From assembly GCA_963575745.1 (NCBI GenBank), contig CAUYUJ010014360.1, positions 598,879 through 662,878 of the forward strand: a stretch of DNA of 64,000 bases. Reading direction: 5' to 3'. The notes beneath the pieces are model-generated. The model did no database searches. It was not told the origin of the DNA and saw only the letters and a program-made list of their open reading frames with translations. Numbering within the stretch: the stretch's first letter is position 1; every line of letters starts with the position of its first letter. The DNA is from Prorocentrum cordatum. Taxonomy: Eukaryota > Sar > Dinophyceae > Prorocentrales > Prorocentraceae. Positions 41,335 to 51,645 of the stretch are shown here, piece by piece. Made by a program: the position numbers and the translations under genes.

Positions 41335-41489
41335 GCCATCATCCCCCAAATGTTCCCCAAAGGGTTTCCGCAAAGGCTGGGGGAGCACATGGCCTGATAG
41401 CTTGGCAGAGCTCTTGCCACAACGCTTGGTCACATTGGCGATTCCAGAAGGCAATGGGCGGCGGTGATTCGCCGTAGGCGTCTTCGATA
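41335..41489 (+). repeat. Hairpin module, truncated at CTTCGAT
   Basis: Diverged stem A (TGTTCCCC with GGGGAGCA). Identity ends after GGCGTCTTCGAT, the same point as at 13,382. Confidence 0.8.
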
Positions 41490-41844
41490 TTTATATGGCC
41501 ACGAAGTGCTAGGACGACTGTAAGATCGGAGGTTGGGGTCGGAGCTTGGTGCTGGACGATGCCATAGTCAGCTGGGGCATGAAGCTGGATGCTGTCACTT
41601 TGAAGGACAGACATACTCAATCAATGTCTTCTGGTATGGTGGCGTGGTGTGCTGTGTTTCTGTGCTACTTTCTGTTTGGGTATCTTATTTCTGTCTGTCA
41701 GAGCATCAGTTCCGTGCATTGCTCAGCAGGTGCGTTTATCAAGAGGGACGTCCATAGAAGAAGAAATTAGCCTGGCGAAGAACCCAACCATATGCAGTTG
41801 TCAGTACCGCAGCTGTGGGTTTCATCTTCAGTGGAACTCCCTAC

Positions 41845-43605
41845 AGGACCACGGAACGTGTGAGGGGTCTGCCGAGATGGGTGCCACTGGGGCTTTCGGT
41901 GAAGCTCCCTATGGGGACATGAAACACGTGCGGGGCGTGCCGACATGGGTGGCGGAAACGCATGTGAGGGCCGCCACTGGGGCCTCCAATGGAGCTCCCT
42001 ATGGGGCCCCGAAGCACGCGGGGGGGGTGCCGGGATGGGTGGCGGAGACGCATGTAAGTGCCGCCACTGGGGCCTTCGGTGGAGCTCCCTATGGGGCCAC
42101 GAAGCGTGTGAGGGGTGTACTGGGATGTGTGGCGGAGACGCATGTAAGTGCCGCCACTGGGGCCTTCGGTGGAGCTCCCTATGGGGCCACGAAACGTGTG
42201 AGGGGTGTGCCGACTTGGGTGCGGGTGACGCATGTGGGCGGTGCCACTGGGGCCTTCGGTGCAGCTCCCTATGGGGCCACGAAACCTGTGAGGGGCGTGC
42301 CGGGTTGAGTGGCGGGGACGCATGTCAGCGCGGCCACTGGGGCCTTCGGTGGAGCTCCCTATGAGGCCACGAAACGTGTGAGGGGTGTGCCGAATTGGGT
42401 GGGTGTGGGTGACGCATGTGAGCGCCGCCGCTGGGGCCTTCGGTGGAGCGCCTTATGGGGCCACGAAACGTGTGAGAGGTGTGCCGAAACGAGTGTGCGG
42501 GACGCATGCGCATGTGGGCGGCAGCACTGGGGCCTTCGGTGCAGCTCCCTATGGGGCCACGAAACCTGTGAGGGGCGTGCCGGGTTGGGTGCGGGTGACG
42601 CATGCGGGCGGCAGCACTGGGACCTTCGGTGGAGCTCCCCAAGAAGCCACGAAACGTGTGAAGGGGTGTGCCGAAACGGGTGTGCGGGACGCATGCGGGC
42701 GGCAGCACTGGGGCCTTCGGTGGAGCTCACTATGGGGACACGAAACGTGTGAGGGGTGTGCCGAATTGGGTGTGCGGGGCGCATGCGGGCGGCAGCACTG
42801 GGGCCGTCGGTGGAGCTCCCTATGGGGCCACGAAGCGTGTGAGGGGTGTGCCGAAGTGGGTGTGCGGGACGCATGCGGGCGGCGTGCACTGGGGCCTTCG
42901 GTGGAGCTCCCTAAGCACGAAACGTGTGAGGGGTGTGCCGAATGGGTGTGGGGACGCATGCGGGCGGCAGCACTGGGGCCTTCGGTGGAGCTCCCTATGG
43001 GGCCACGAAACGTGTGAGGGGTGTGCCGAATTGGGTGTGGGGACGCATGCGGGCGGCAGCACTGGGGCCTTCGGTGGAGCTCCCTATGGGGCCACGAAAC
43101 GTGTGAGGGGTGTGCCGAATTGGGTGTGCGGGACGCATGCGGGCGGCAGCACTGGGGCCTTCGGTGGAGCTCCCTATGGGGCCACGAAACGTGTGAGGGG
43201 TGTGCCGAATATGGGGCCTTCGGTCCCTATGGGGCCACGACGTGTGAGGGGTGTGCGTGCGGACGCACGGCAGCACTGGGGCCTTCGGTGGAGCTCCCTA
43301 TGGGGCCACGAAACGTGTGAGGGGTGCGCCGAAATGGGTGTGCGGGACGCATGCGGGCGGCAGCACTGGGGCCTTCGGTGGAGCTCCCTATGGGGCCACG
43401 AAACGTGTGAGGGGTGTGCCGAATTGGGTGTGCGGGACGCATGCGGGCGGCAGCACTGGGGCCTTCGGTGGAGCTCCCCAAGAAGCCACGAAACGTGTGA
43501 GGGGTGTGCCGAATTGGGTGTACGGGACGCATGCGGGCGGCAACACTGGGGCCTGCGGTGGAGCTCCTTATGGGGCCACGAAACGTGTGAGGGGTGTGCC
43601 GAAAT
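41845..43605 (+). repeat. 90-bp minisatellite, about 19 copies
   Basis: The unit GTGTGAGGGGTGTGCCGAAT, TGGGTGTGCGGGACGCATGC, GGGCGGCAGCACTGGGGCCT, TCGGTGGAGCTCCCTATGGG, GCCACGAAAC is exactly 90 bp, or 30 codons without a stop, giving a 352-codon frame (42,668-43,726). Copies are nearly identical at 42,960-43,600 and more diverged at the 5' end. Indels break the 30-residue frame in several units, so a protein role is unlikely. Confidence 0.95.
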
Positions 43606-43707
43606 GGGGTGGTGGGAGGAGGGAGGGGGCAGCGGGAAAGGAAGGAACGCGGGGCGACGTCTCTTCAAAACGAGGACCCAACACCACAGGATGGTTGGGA
43701 AAAAACA

Positions 43708-43872
43708 CATAAACATAAACTTCTGACACTCCGCGCGGATTTCTTGGATTCGCGCTGGACCCCCCTGCCTGGCGCGCGGAGCGCGCCAGGGGCGGCACCG
43801 GAGGCGCCGCAGTGGGGCCCAGGCGCGGATCTAAGAAATTCGCGCGGAGCGCCAAAAGCTTATATTTATATG
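43708..43872. mobile_element. MITE-like element with nested palindrome, copy 1
   Basis: Ends CATAAACATAAACTTCTG and CAAAAGCTTATATTTATATG pair imperfectly over about 50 bp, including CCGCGCGGATTTCTTGGATT against its relative. The centre has CCTGGCGCGC-gga-GCGCGCCAGG. Copy 2 at 61,335-61,496. Confidence 0.75.
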
Positions 43873-44515
43873 GTTTTTTTCTTCGAGTCCACCTGTACAA
43901 TATTGGAGGCCTGGAAATGGGTACCAGAACCAACACAGGGGGTTGACTCCACAGGGGGAAGAGAATCCAAGGTTTCGGTGTTGGTGGACATATTTTTCGG
44001 CCAACCTGGAAGCCAGAATATCACCACCATCACTGAGCTCGGGATCTTCTCTTCCCTCGGTGGAGGCACACCGTCGATATTGGCGCTGGTGTCAACCTCT
44101 GGGCCTGCGAGCGCAACAACAAGCAGAGAGGCTGGGTGAGAACGAAGCGACCCCGACTCGGGAACTCGGCCTCTATCTCGGCCCGTGCCGCGCGGGCGAG
44201 CGAGGCGAGGCTGCGCAGTGGGCGACGACGTGTCCGGGGCAGGGCCGGGGCCACACCGGGCAGCAGATCCCCCGTTGCACGGGCCCTGCAGACGTGCTGC
44301 AGCGGATTTCGGCGTGGAGTTCTGCCCGAAGCGGCGCGTGGAAAACGGAGCGAATCTCGCGTGGATTCTTTCTGTTGGTCTTCGTTCCTGGCCAACAGAA
44401 ATCCGCACGAAATTCCTCGAAATCCGAAACGAAATTTTACAGGACACCCGGGGCCCACCCTACCGTTTTCCGACCGAAATCCGCTCTGCGATGTTGGCGC
44501 CATGACAAATTCCCC
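43873..44515. other. No gene seen
   Basis: Unique sequence; GC-rich 44,150-44,350 with overlapping open frames on both strands, none recognisable. Confidence 0.5.
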
Positions 44516-44519
44516 AATC

Positions 44520-44880
44520 CGGTCCTGCAAAGGCACCCAGGTTTGTCCCGTGGATTGTTCAACATCTGTCCCGTGGCTGTGCCGTGGGTCGTTCCGCTGT
44601 CCCGTAGGATGTCTCGTAATTGTCTCGTTGGTTGACCCAATGGTTGGCCCGTGTGGTTGTCCCATGGTTGTCCTGTGGGTTGCCCCATAAATGTGCCGTG
44701 GATTGACTTGCGGCTGTCCTGTGGGTAGTCCCGTGGTTGTCCTGTAGTTTGCCCCGTGATTAACCTCTGGTTGCTCGTGGGTCGTCCCATACATTGTTGC
44801 TCCGCGAATTGCCCCCAGGCTTGTCCCGCGCTTGTTTCGTGAATTGTCCTGTGGCCACTTCGTTGGCTGTTAATGGTGGG
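44520..44880 (+). repeat. Degenerate 15-bp GTTGTCCCGTGG repeat, array 1
   Basis: GGTTGTCCCGTGG, GGTTGTCCTGTGG and GTTGACCCAATGG units about 15 bp apart. On the minus strand this reads Gly-Gln-Pro-Thr-like pentapeptides. Confidence 0.8.
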
Positions 44881-45192
44881 TGGAAGATGGTAGGTAACAA
44901 TACGACGGTACATGGTAGCTGGAAAGATGGTGTCTGTGTAACGCATTCACTTCTCAATAACTACATGCAGTTGCAAAAATATTACAAATGTATAGTACGT
45001 GGAGCGAGAGAGAGAGAGAGTTAAACACGTGCGCATTCAGTTATACACCAGGTAACAGATGGCGGCTGCAAGATAGACGATGAAACGTTTACGTTGGACG
45101 AATGGTAAGCCGTCACATCGGCGTGGAGATTGAAGGTCTGTGGGAAGTTGGATAACCCGGCGACAACCAAGCAGATCGGCATCTCAGTGCAT

Positions 45193-45198
45193 ATATAT

Positions 45199-45240
<42 letters not shown>
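45193..45240 (+). repeat. (TA)n tract
   Basis: About 22 TA units; another at 48,923-48,966 runs into (TG)n. Confidence 0.95.
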
Positions 45241-45243
<3 letters not shown>

Positions 45244-45390
45244 TACAAACAGCGGCCCAAAGAGAGAGTTGGATGTATGGCCGGAATCTGGACATACATG
45301 CGGCACATACCCAATGTGTACCTCAACGTGAAAATCGCTTTATCTGTGAATGGATCTGACAATCCGCCGACCCCCGCTTGTCGGGGGCGC

Positions 45391-45562
45391 GCAAACATGG
45401 ATTAGCGATCATGGATTTGGCGCGCGGTCGCCAAAACCATGGATCGGGGGAGGTGCCCTCCCCAAAATGCGGCCGGTGCCGCCTCGTTCGGCAGAGTACA
45501 TCCGCGATTTCCCATGGAAACGGAACCCGTCGCTAATCCACGCCCGCTTGATCCATGTTTGC
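45391..45562. mobile_element. MITE-like element, GCAAACATGGAT ends, copy 2
   Basis: Left end GCAAACATGGATTAGCG and right end ATCCATGTTTGC give 12 bp of perfect terminal inverted repeat. About 85-90% similar to copy 1 over the shared blocks by eye. Both are preceded by TCGGGGG. Confidence 0.78.
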
Positions 45563-45769
45563 AATCGCCTGGCTTGCCAGGGAGTGCAAAGGCGTGTGAG
45601 ATGATTGGCTGCCCCCTCCCTCTTTCCCCCTCCCCTGGGGCCTGAAATCCGATTAGAATGGGGGTGCCAGTTGGGGGAGGCTGGCGGGGTGGGGGGTGGG
45701 GGGACGAGCTCGTCAACGCACCCCCGATGGACTCCGCAGCCTCCAAAACTGCACTCCGTTGCATCCAGG

Positions 45770-46250
45770 ATGCACAAGATGCCATCTAAGCTGGCTCAAG
45801 CTGGGCTCCAACACACCGAAGACTCTTCAAAGACGACCACGATGGCCTCAAGACTGCCCAGGAGGCCTCAAAGACGCCCCAAGAGGGCTCCATGACGACC
45901 CCCGAAGGGGCCCCAAGAAGAAATAATCACCCAATGGGGAAACGTATGTATTTTGAGATTCGCATTTGCTTGTCTTAAAAGTGTCCCAGACGGCTCAAGA
46001 GGCACCCAAGATCGCTCCAAGACGGCTCAAGAAGCCCCCAAGAGGGCCCCAAGACGGCCGAAGAGGGTCCCAAAACGGCCCAAGAGGCGTCCAAGGCCCA
46101 AGAAAGCCCCAACAGGGCCCCAAGATGGGCCCTGGAGGCAACTCGAGCTGGCATTTCGAGCCCTCTGCCCCAAGAGGACCCCCGAGACCGACAGCAAGAG
46201 CCCAAGAAACTCCCACGAGGCCTGAAGAGGCCCCCCTGACAAGGTTGAGC
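45770..46250 (+). repeat. Degenerate CCAAGACGGCC satellite
   Basis: GGCTCAAGAGGCACCCAAGA and CCCCAAGACGGCC units, with a decayed linker (GCATTTGCTTGTCTTAAAAG at about 45,961). Confidence 0.75.
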
Positions 46251-46868
46251 CCCACCCACCCGTTCCGACCACCCCGAGGCCTCTGCCATTACACCGCTTT
46301 CGGCTGCGCCCCATCCACTTTCCGATTCCCTAGACGGCTCCCAGACGGCCCAACGCGAAGATGGCCAGAAGCAGACTACCACACGACAAATTTACCATCG
46401 AGCAGGCACGCGGCCTACCTGGGCCAAGGAGCGATCGAATGGAGAAGAAATGGAACGCAAGAAACAAACAAAGCACACGTGCGGAAAGTCTTTCATTATT
46501 TTCCAGATATGATTGGCCCGTCTTGGAGCTGCCTTGGCCTCGTCCTACGAGAATCGGAAATGGCGGGCGGTGAAAGCGAAGCGCCTTGAATAAGCAAAAC
46601 ACATCGACATGGATGTACAGCCTGAAGTAAAAAATTGCCTCCCCCTGTTGGGGCTGGCGTTGTGCTTGTTTCTTCGGGGGGGGGGTCGCAGAAAGCTTCA
46701 GGACCCGATGGCGTTCGTGAAGCTCTGGTCGCGTCTCTGGCTTATCCTGGCTTTTTCCTCTCTTCTTACTCCTGATCGGCGGCGGGGGGTCCCGCTGCCT
46801 AGCGCCCATCACTCCACTCACACTCAAAATCGTCATTATTCCATAGTTTTTTACACTGAGCCGCATAC
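46250..46868. other. No gene seen
   Basis: Unique sequence; a short G run at 46,676-46,685. Confidence 0.5.
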
Positions 46869-46869
46869 A

Positions 46870-47015
46870 TGTGATTGTCACGTGACATTCCCCGTGGTTG
46901 TCCAGTGGGTTGGCCCGTAGTTGTCATTTAGATGGTCCCATGGCTGTCGCGCGGGTTGTCCCGTGGTTGTCCCGTAGGTTGTCCTGCGGGTTGTCCTGTG
47001 GGGTTACCGATGATT
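46870..47015 (+). repeat. Degenerate 15-bp GTTGTCCCGTGG repeat, array 2
   Basis: About nine units (GTTGTCCAGTGGGTTGGCCC, GTTGTCCCGTAGGTTGTCCT), same family and orientation as 44,520-44,880. Confidence 0.8.
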
Positions 47016-47515
47016 GCCTCGCGAGAACTGTCAGCTGCAGTGGAAATCAAATAGCACACGATATGCAAACTTATATGTAAGTCGGCACGAAAAAAACGTG
47101 AATCGAAACGACCATCGGAATGCAACTCCTTGCAAATCCGAATTCACGTCAACGACTTGCAGATCGCAATGGAAACTCCATTGACATCGTAATGCGAAGG
47201 GGCATGAGCATTTACATGTAAATGGGGTGCACACATCGGCATGCTCATCGGAATGCCAGCATTAGCTTCCCCACAGATGCATTCGAAATGTAAGGTACCA
47301 TGCACACCGATATGCAACTACTGCGCAATCGGCCTGCACATCAAAATGCGCATCGGCATCGAAGTTCCTCCAAACATAGCATCCGTTTCACCAGAAGGGT
47401 GGTCTATGATGCACGCCAAAGCAACGCAACGACCGTGTAGCTACGAACGTTGCACGTGCTGGAACCGCCGCTTCCCCCCTTCCGTACCGTCGCCGTTCAA
47501 TGCACGCGTGCGCGG
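47016..47515. repeat. No gene; CATCGGAATGC-type degenerate repeats
   Basis: CATCGGAATGC, CATCGTAATGCG, CACCGATATGCA and CATCAAAATGCG recur between 47,110 and 47,360 at irregular 15-25 bp spacing, resembling a decayed minisatellite. Confidence 0.55.
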
Positions 47516-47517
47516 TA

Positions 47518-47674
47518 TACAGTCGGGGTGGATTGTAAAGAACACGCGAGAGGACACGAGACCCTTGCGAGGGCCACGTTGCCGTAGGAATGTAGAAGGC
47601 ACAGGTCGCGAAGCACAGGACACAAGGATACTCTTGACTTGGAAGGGTCGACCTACTAATCAACCCCGACTGTA
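47518..47674. mobile_element. Tc1/mariner-type MITE (TA-CAGTCGG), copy 2
   Basis: Also exactly 157 bp. The ends TACAGTCGGGGTGGATT and AATCAACCCCGACTGTA pair at 16 of 17 positions. Better preserved ends than copy 1. No transposase is encoded. Confidence 0.85.
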
Positions 47675-47675
47675 C

Positions 47676-48165
47676 TCCTCGCGTCCACGACCATGGTCTT
47701 CGTCATCACAATAGCGGTGCACACTATGTTTGGAATTATTGCTCGAACTTTCTCGGCCGTCTCGTTCACTGCCGTCGTAATCGCTGCCGTCTCTGGGTGT
47801 GTGACGAAGAGGGCTTTATCATTATGGGCCGTTGCTGCATCCACTGCCACTTGCTCGCCGCCCCTTCCACAGCCAGCGGCGCGCTTATTCCGAGGCGGGC
47901 GCCAAGGAGGGCGTTTTGGCGACCATACTGCCCAGGTGGAACCACCGCACCCAGACGGCCGCCTCCGCGAACCACTGGCCGCCCGACACCAGTGGAGAGG
48001 CGTCGTCGAGGAGATGCTCCTACCCAGGCCGCCTCCACCTTCCGCCTCCTGCCCAGCCCGCCCTGGAGGTGCCACTGGCCTTCGTACCCAAATTGCATTG
48101 TAGGATATTCTGGGCAAGGTTCGCACAACAAGTAGCACCAAACTTAATAGGCCCCAGGCCGACAT
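47676..48165 (-). CDS. Coding-like stretch next to a MITE-like element, unknown product
   Basis: The minus strand holds VDAATAHNDKALFVTHPETA, then AITTAVNETAEKVRAIIP and IVCTAIVMTKTMVV (about 47,850-47,690), which look protein-like and stop where the 47,518-47,674 element begins. Upstream the same strand reads a Gly/Arg-rich segment in another frame. It could be an exon end or a remnant cut by the insertion. Confidence 0.25.
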
Positions 48166-48335
48166 GAATCCAAAATTACATGAGCCTTGACCATAATCGC
48201 ATTACCCATGCTGGTGTGTATGCAAACTGATGTGCTCAAGCGCGCTTTCCTGTGTGTGTGCGGATTCTTGCGCACAGGAGTAAGCGTCAAAAAGCCAAGT
48301 GTTTCCCGATACCCCGATATGAGCCCAACAAGTGT

Positions 48336-48542
48336 CTAAAATAACCACGGCAAAACAATGCATGAACGAAGGCGGCAGGCAGCGGTGAGTGAATAGATGG
48401 AGGCCACGGCGACCAACACTATCAAGCCAAGACAACACGAAGCTGCAACTTTAAGCCCCTTCTGCGCATAAGAAATCACAGGAGGCAGCATGGTCCGCGA
48501 CAGCAGCGGGAACAGGTACGCAATGACCGTGGAAGAGCACAC
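48336..48542 (-). CDS. Short coding-like segment with a membrane-like stretch
   Basis: The 68-codon frame encodes a hydrophobic segment (VAASCCLGLIVLVAVASIYS) after MCSSTVIAYLFPLLSRTMLP. A similar hydrophobic frame lies upstream on the same strand at 48,605-48,853. They may be exons of one membrane protein; no family is recognised. Confidence 0.22.
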   Translation of the reverse strand: MCSSTVIAYLFPLLSRTMLPPVISYAQKGLKVAASCCLGLIVLVAVASIYSLTAACRLRSCIVLPWLF

Positions 48543-48922
48543 CGCGAAAGTACACAGGGACCGACTTATCCATTAACAGCGCGCGGCAAAATCAACAGGC
48601 CCGCTCAAAACGAACGGAAATTTGGAAGGGCATTTTTTCCTTCGCGGGAGCTAGACGGGAAACCTGCGCATGTCACGCCACATGAAACCTGCATGAAGCA
48701 ATGCCAAGGAAACGGATGTGGAGGGGAAGTGGCGAAGCACGCCAGCGAAGTGGAGAGGGCGTGAAAGACGATGCGTCTGATGGGACGGGCAAGGGCGAGC
48801 ACCATGACAAGGTGGAAACCGAGGACTGCGTGCAGGTCGAAGAAGACTGGCATGCGAATGGCCGGCCCAACGGGCCAGAGGCGTCCTAAGATCTCGGGTA
48901 ACAGGTAAACAGTGTTCCAACA

Positions 48923-48983
<61 letters not shown>

Positions 48984-48986
48984 ATG
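48923..48986 (+). repeat. (TA)n followed by (TG)n
   Basis: ATATAT runs to 48,966 then GTGTGTGTG. Confidence 0.95.
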
Positions 48987-49187
48987 TATAGCTCGCGCGC
49001 GCGAGGCGGCCCCTGGGAGCCCCCGGGCGAAAAGTACCCCGGGCAGGTCCCAGGCAGGGTCCCATCAGAGATGGTTTTGCTCCTGAGCGCCGCCCTCGGA
49101 GCCTCCCAGAGAGGCCCAAGAAGAGCCCGGAGACTCCCAAGAAGCCATCGAGATGGTCCAAGAGAGCCCCGAGTCGCCGCTTCTTCT

Positions 49188-49292
49188 TCTTCTTAATATT
49201 ATTATTGTTATTATGATGATGATGATGATTATTATTATCATTATTATTATTATCATCATTAGTAGTATTACTATTATTATTATTATGATTAT
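49188..49292 (+). repeat. (ATT)n/(ATG) AT-rich tract
   Basis: TATTATTAT with GATGATGAT in the middle. Confidence 0.92.
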
Positions 49293-49544
49293 GGCTAAGC
49301 TGCTTGTTCAACAGCGTATGTTTCCGGCGCTTTTTCCTCTCCGATCCGCGGAAGGTTGAGAAAAACGGGTCCCCGGAGCAGCAGGTCCCCAGAGCAGTGG
49401 GGCCCTCCCCCGGGGCGAGCTCTTCGTCCCGAGCTGGTCCTTCTCTGACGGCCCGCGGCGGGCCCGAGGGGGGCGCCCGGGGAGCCTCGGCGGCGACGCG
49501 AAGGGCGAACGGCCCAGGGGCGGGCATTACACCTATCCGCCTAG

Positions 49545-49715
49545 ATCTGTGGATGCCACGACACTGGACACCCCAACAGTCCGATCGTCGACTTCAAGAT
49601 GTGTCGAACGTGTCGGAAGAATGCCCTCAACATGCTTTGAGCATGTTTCTTTTACATGGTGTTCCATGTTTGACCATGCTTTGAACATGGTTCAAACATC
49701 GATCGCCCTCCACAG
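49545..49715 (+). repeat. Dispersed repeat, relative of 795-935
   Basis: See the partner locus. Here the tail repeats CATGTTT/CATGCTTTGA several times and is partly palindromic (AACATGCTTTGAGCATGTTT). Confidence 0.6.
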
Positions 49716-49899
49716 GGATACGTGTACTGCTCTCGCCTGGGCTGTCCGCCCCCTATCGCCGCCTCCGGGAGCCCGAGAGCGGCGCAGCACCTCGGAGGGG
49801 CCCGCTGCCCCCGGGGCCTGCGCCCCCCCGGCGGCCCTCCTCGGAGGAGCCGAGCCGCCGGAGCGCTCTGGACGGGTCCATCCTCGGCCTGGCCCCGTC

Positions 49900-49978
49900 C
49901 TCCTCCCCCTCCTCCTCCTCATCCTCCTCCTCCTCCTCCTCCTCCTCCTCCTCCTCCTCCGCCTCCTCCTCCTCCCGG
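49900..49978 (+). repeat. (TCC)n tract at the 5' edge of the retroelement
   Basis: CTCCTCCTC ending at the CCCGGACTCATGAAGCG junction where retroelement coding similarity begins. Confidence 0.92.
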
Positions 49979-51645
49979 ACTCATGAAGCGTGGAAACTCT
50001 CGATCCACACGCTCGACGTGAACTCTCGGAGGTCCTTCAAGGATAACCTTGAGCATCAGCGGTTGGCAGAATCGCAAATGATCTCACTGCAGGAGACCCT
50101 GATCATCTCCAGCAGAAATTGAGAAAGCAGCTCACTTTTGTGATGATCGTGGTTGGCAGGGCACCTTCAATGCAGCATCCATGTTACCCAGCGGCAGGTA
50201 CTCAGGAGGAGTTGCCGTCCTAATTAGCCGGGGCTTAAATTCTGGGATTTCGGAAGATCCGAATTATGGTAGTTGAGGACATGTTTACTCAACGCGATCC
50301 TGGAGATTCCGTCCTTCGGGAAGTGTCTCTTAAGCTCGGTGCATCTGGAAACCAGAGTAGGGCTAAACGAGCTCAACTTATCAGTACTAGCTTGGATTGC
50401 AGATCAGCAAGAGAAGTACCGGTTACCAGTCTTGTGTGGAGGGGACTTCAGCGTAAAGCCCGTGAGAATTCTTCGGCTCGCTTATTTGGAGCGTGATAGT
50501 ATGCACTTGGTTCCCCCGATGTCCGGACCTACGCCACTAAGATTTCCGCCTCGGTCATTGACTATTTTGTGATGTCCAAGCCGTTGGCAGATATGATTGA
50601 TGGGGCTTTCACAGATGTATCTCCTCGCTCTCCCCATCGACTGTTCTGGTCTTACCACCCAGTTTTCCCGTGCAGAAGCCCTTTGGGCCCTCCCCTGAAT
50701 CAGTGGACTGGGCCGAATTGAATTGTCCCCTCGATAGGGTCTGTGTTAAATTTGAAGATCATGGTACCAGACTTCAGGTTCGAAGGAAACTCATTGACGC
50801 AGCATGCAAGAAGTTCACCAAATTCTTCGAAAAGACCGACTCCAAAGCAACAGACACACCTCTTCGCCCCTTTCTCGGCGGGCAGACCCTCCCAAGATCA
50901 TGATGATCCCCCGAAGCCAAGCCCAAAATAGGACACGGAAGAGTTGGCATAGTCTCGTCCTGCCCTTGACCTGGATCAAGAGTTGGATCCAAGCAGTTTC
51001 AAGAGCCATCGGGAAGATTTCGGACCCGAGCTCCAGAGAATCCTCGGTACTTTCCTGTGGTCTTGGGCAGCCAACTACCATCTCCAGATTGGCGTTGGAG
51101 CTCCAGGAGGCGCCGGTAGAATTCCATTATTCCCGCCCGAATAGGGGTGCACTCTCAGGCAGTAGCGTACATCAGCGCCTTGGAACTTGATGTCAGGGAC
51201 GGTAGGTTCGACATGGGCATCGTTAGTAGCGCCATGGACACCTTCACTGAGCAGTTGAACGAGGCTATCAGCCAGGAGAGGGAGCTAACCAAGTCTGTTT
51301 CTACTCTGGCTTGGAAAGAAAGGGTTAGGCAACCTATGGGGCATGGGACGGGTTGGGCCCACAGGTGGAGCAAGATCAGCGAAAGTAAGCGCCTGGTGGA
51401 TACGGGAGGACACGTGAGCCAATCCACCAAGCCCACCAAGTTGTGAAAACGCGAGGATCACCGCCTCGAAAAACTATGGCAATCCCGGCCCAGCCCCAAA
51501 GAAATCTCCCAAGCCCCTGAAGGCAGTTGGAAAGAGCTCGCCGATCTCAGCAGCCAACAAGTCAGAGAAGCAGCCAAGACATGTTCGAAGAATACGGCGC
51601 AGACTTGGGATGGCTTCCATCCGCGCCATCACTTGCCCTTGGGGG

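Noticed and set aside
41533-41770. Short plus-strand ORFs with one hydrophobic stretch
   Set aside because: Two overlapping frames of about 75 codons, no homology seen, adjacent to array edges.
42668-43726. 352-codon ORF with a 30-residue repeat
   Set aside because: The frame exists because the 90-bp unit has no stop; indels in several units break the register and there is no start context or signal sequence.
45193-45240. (TA)n as a TATA-type promoter
   Set aside because: Simple microsatellite; no gene start follows, and dinoflagellate promoters generally lack TATA boxes.
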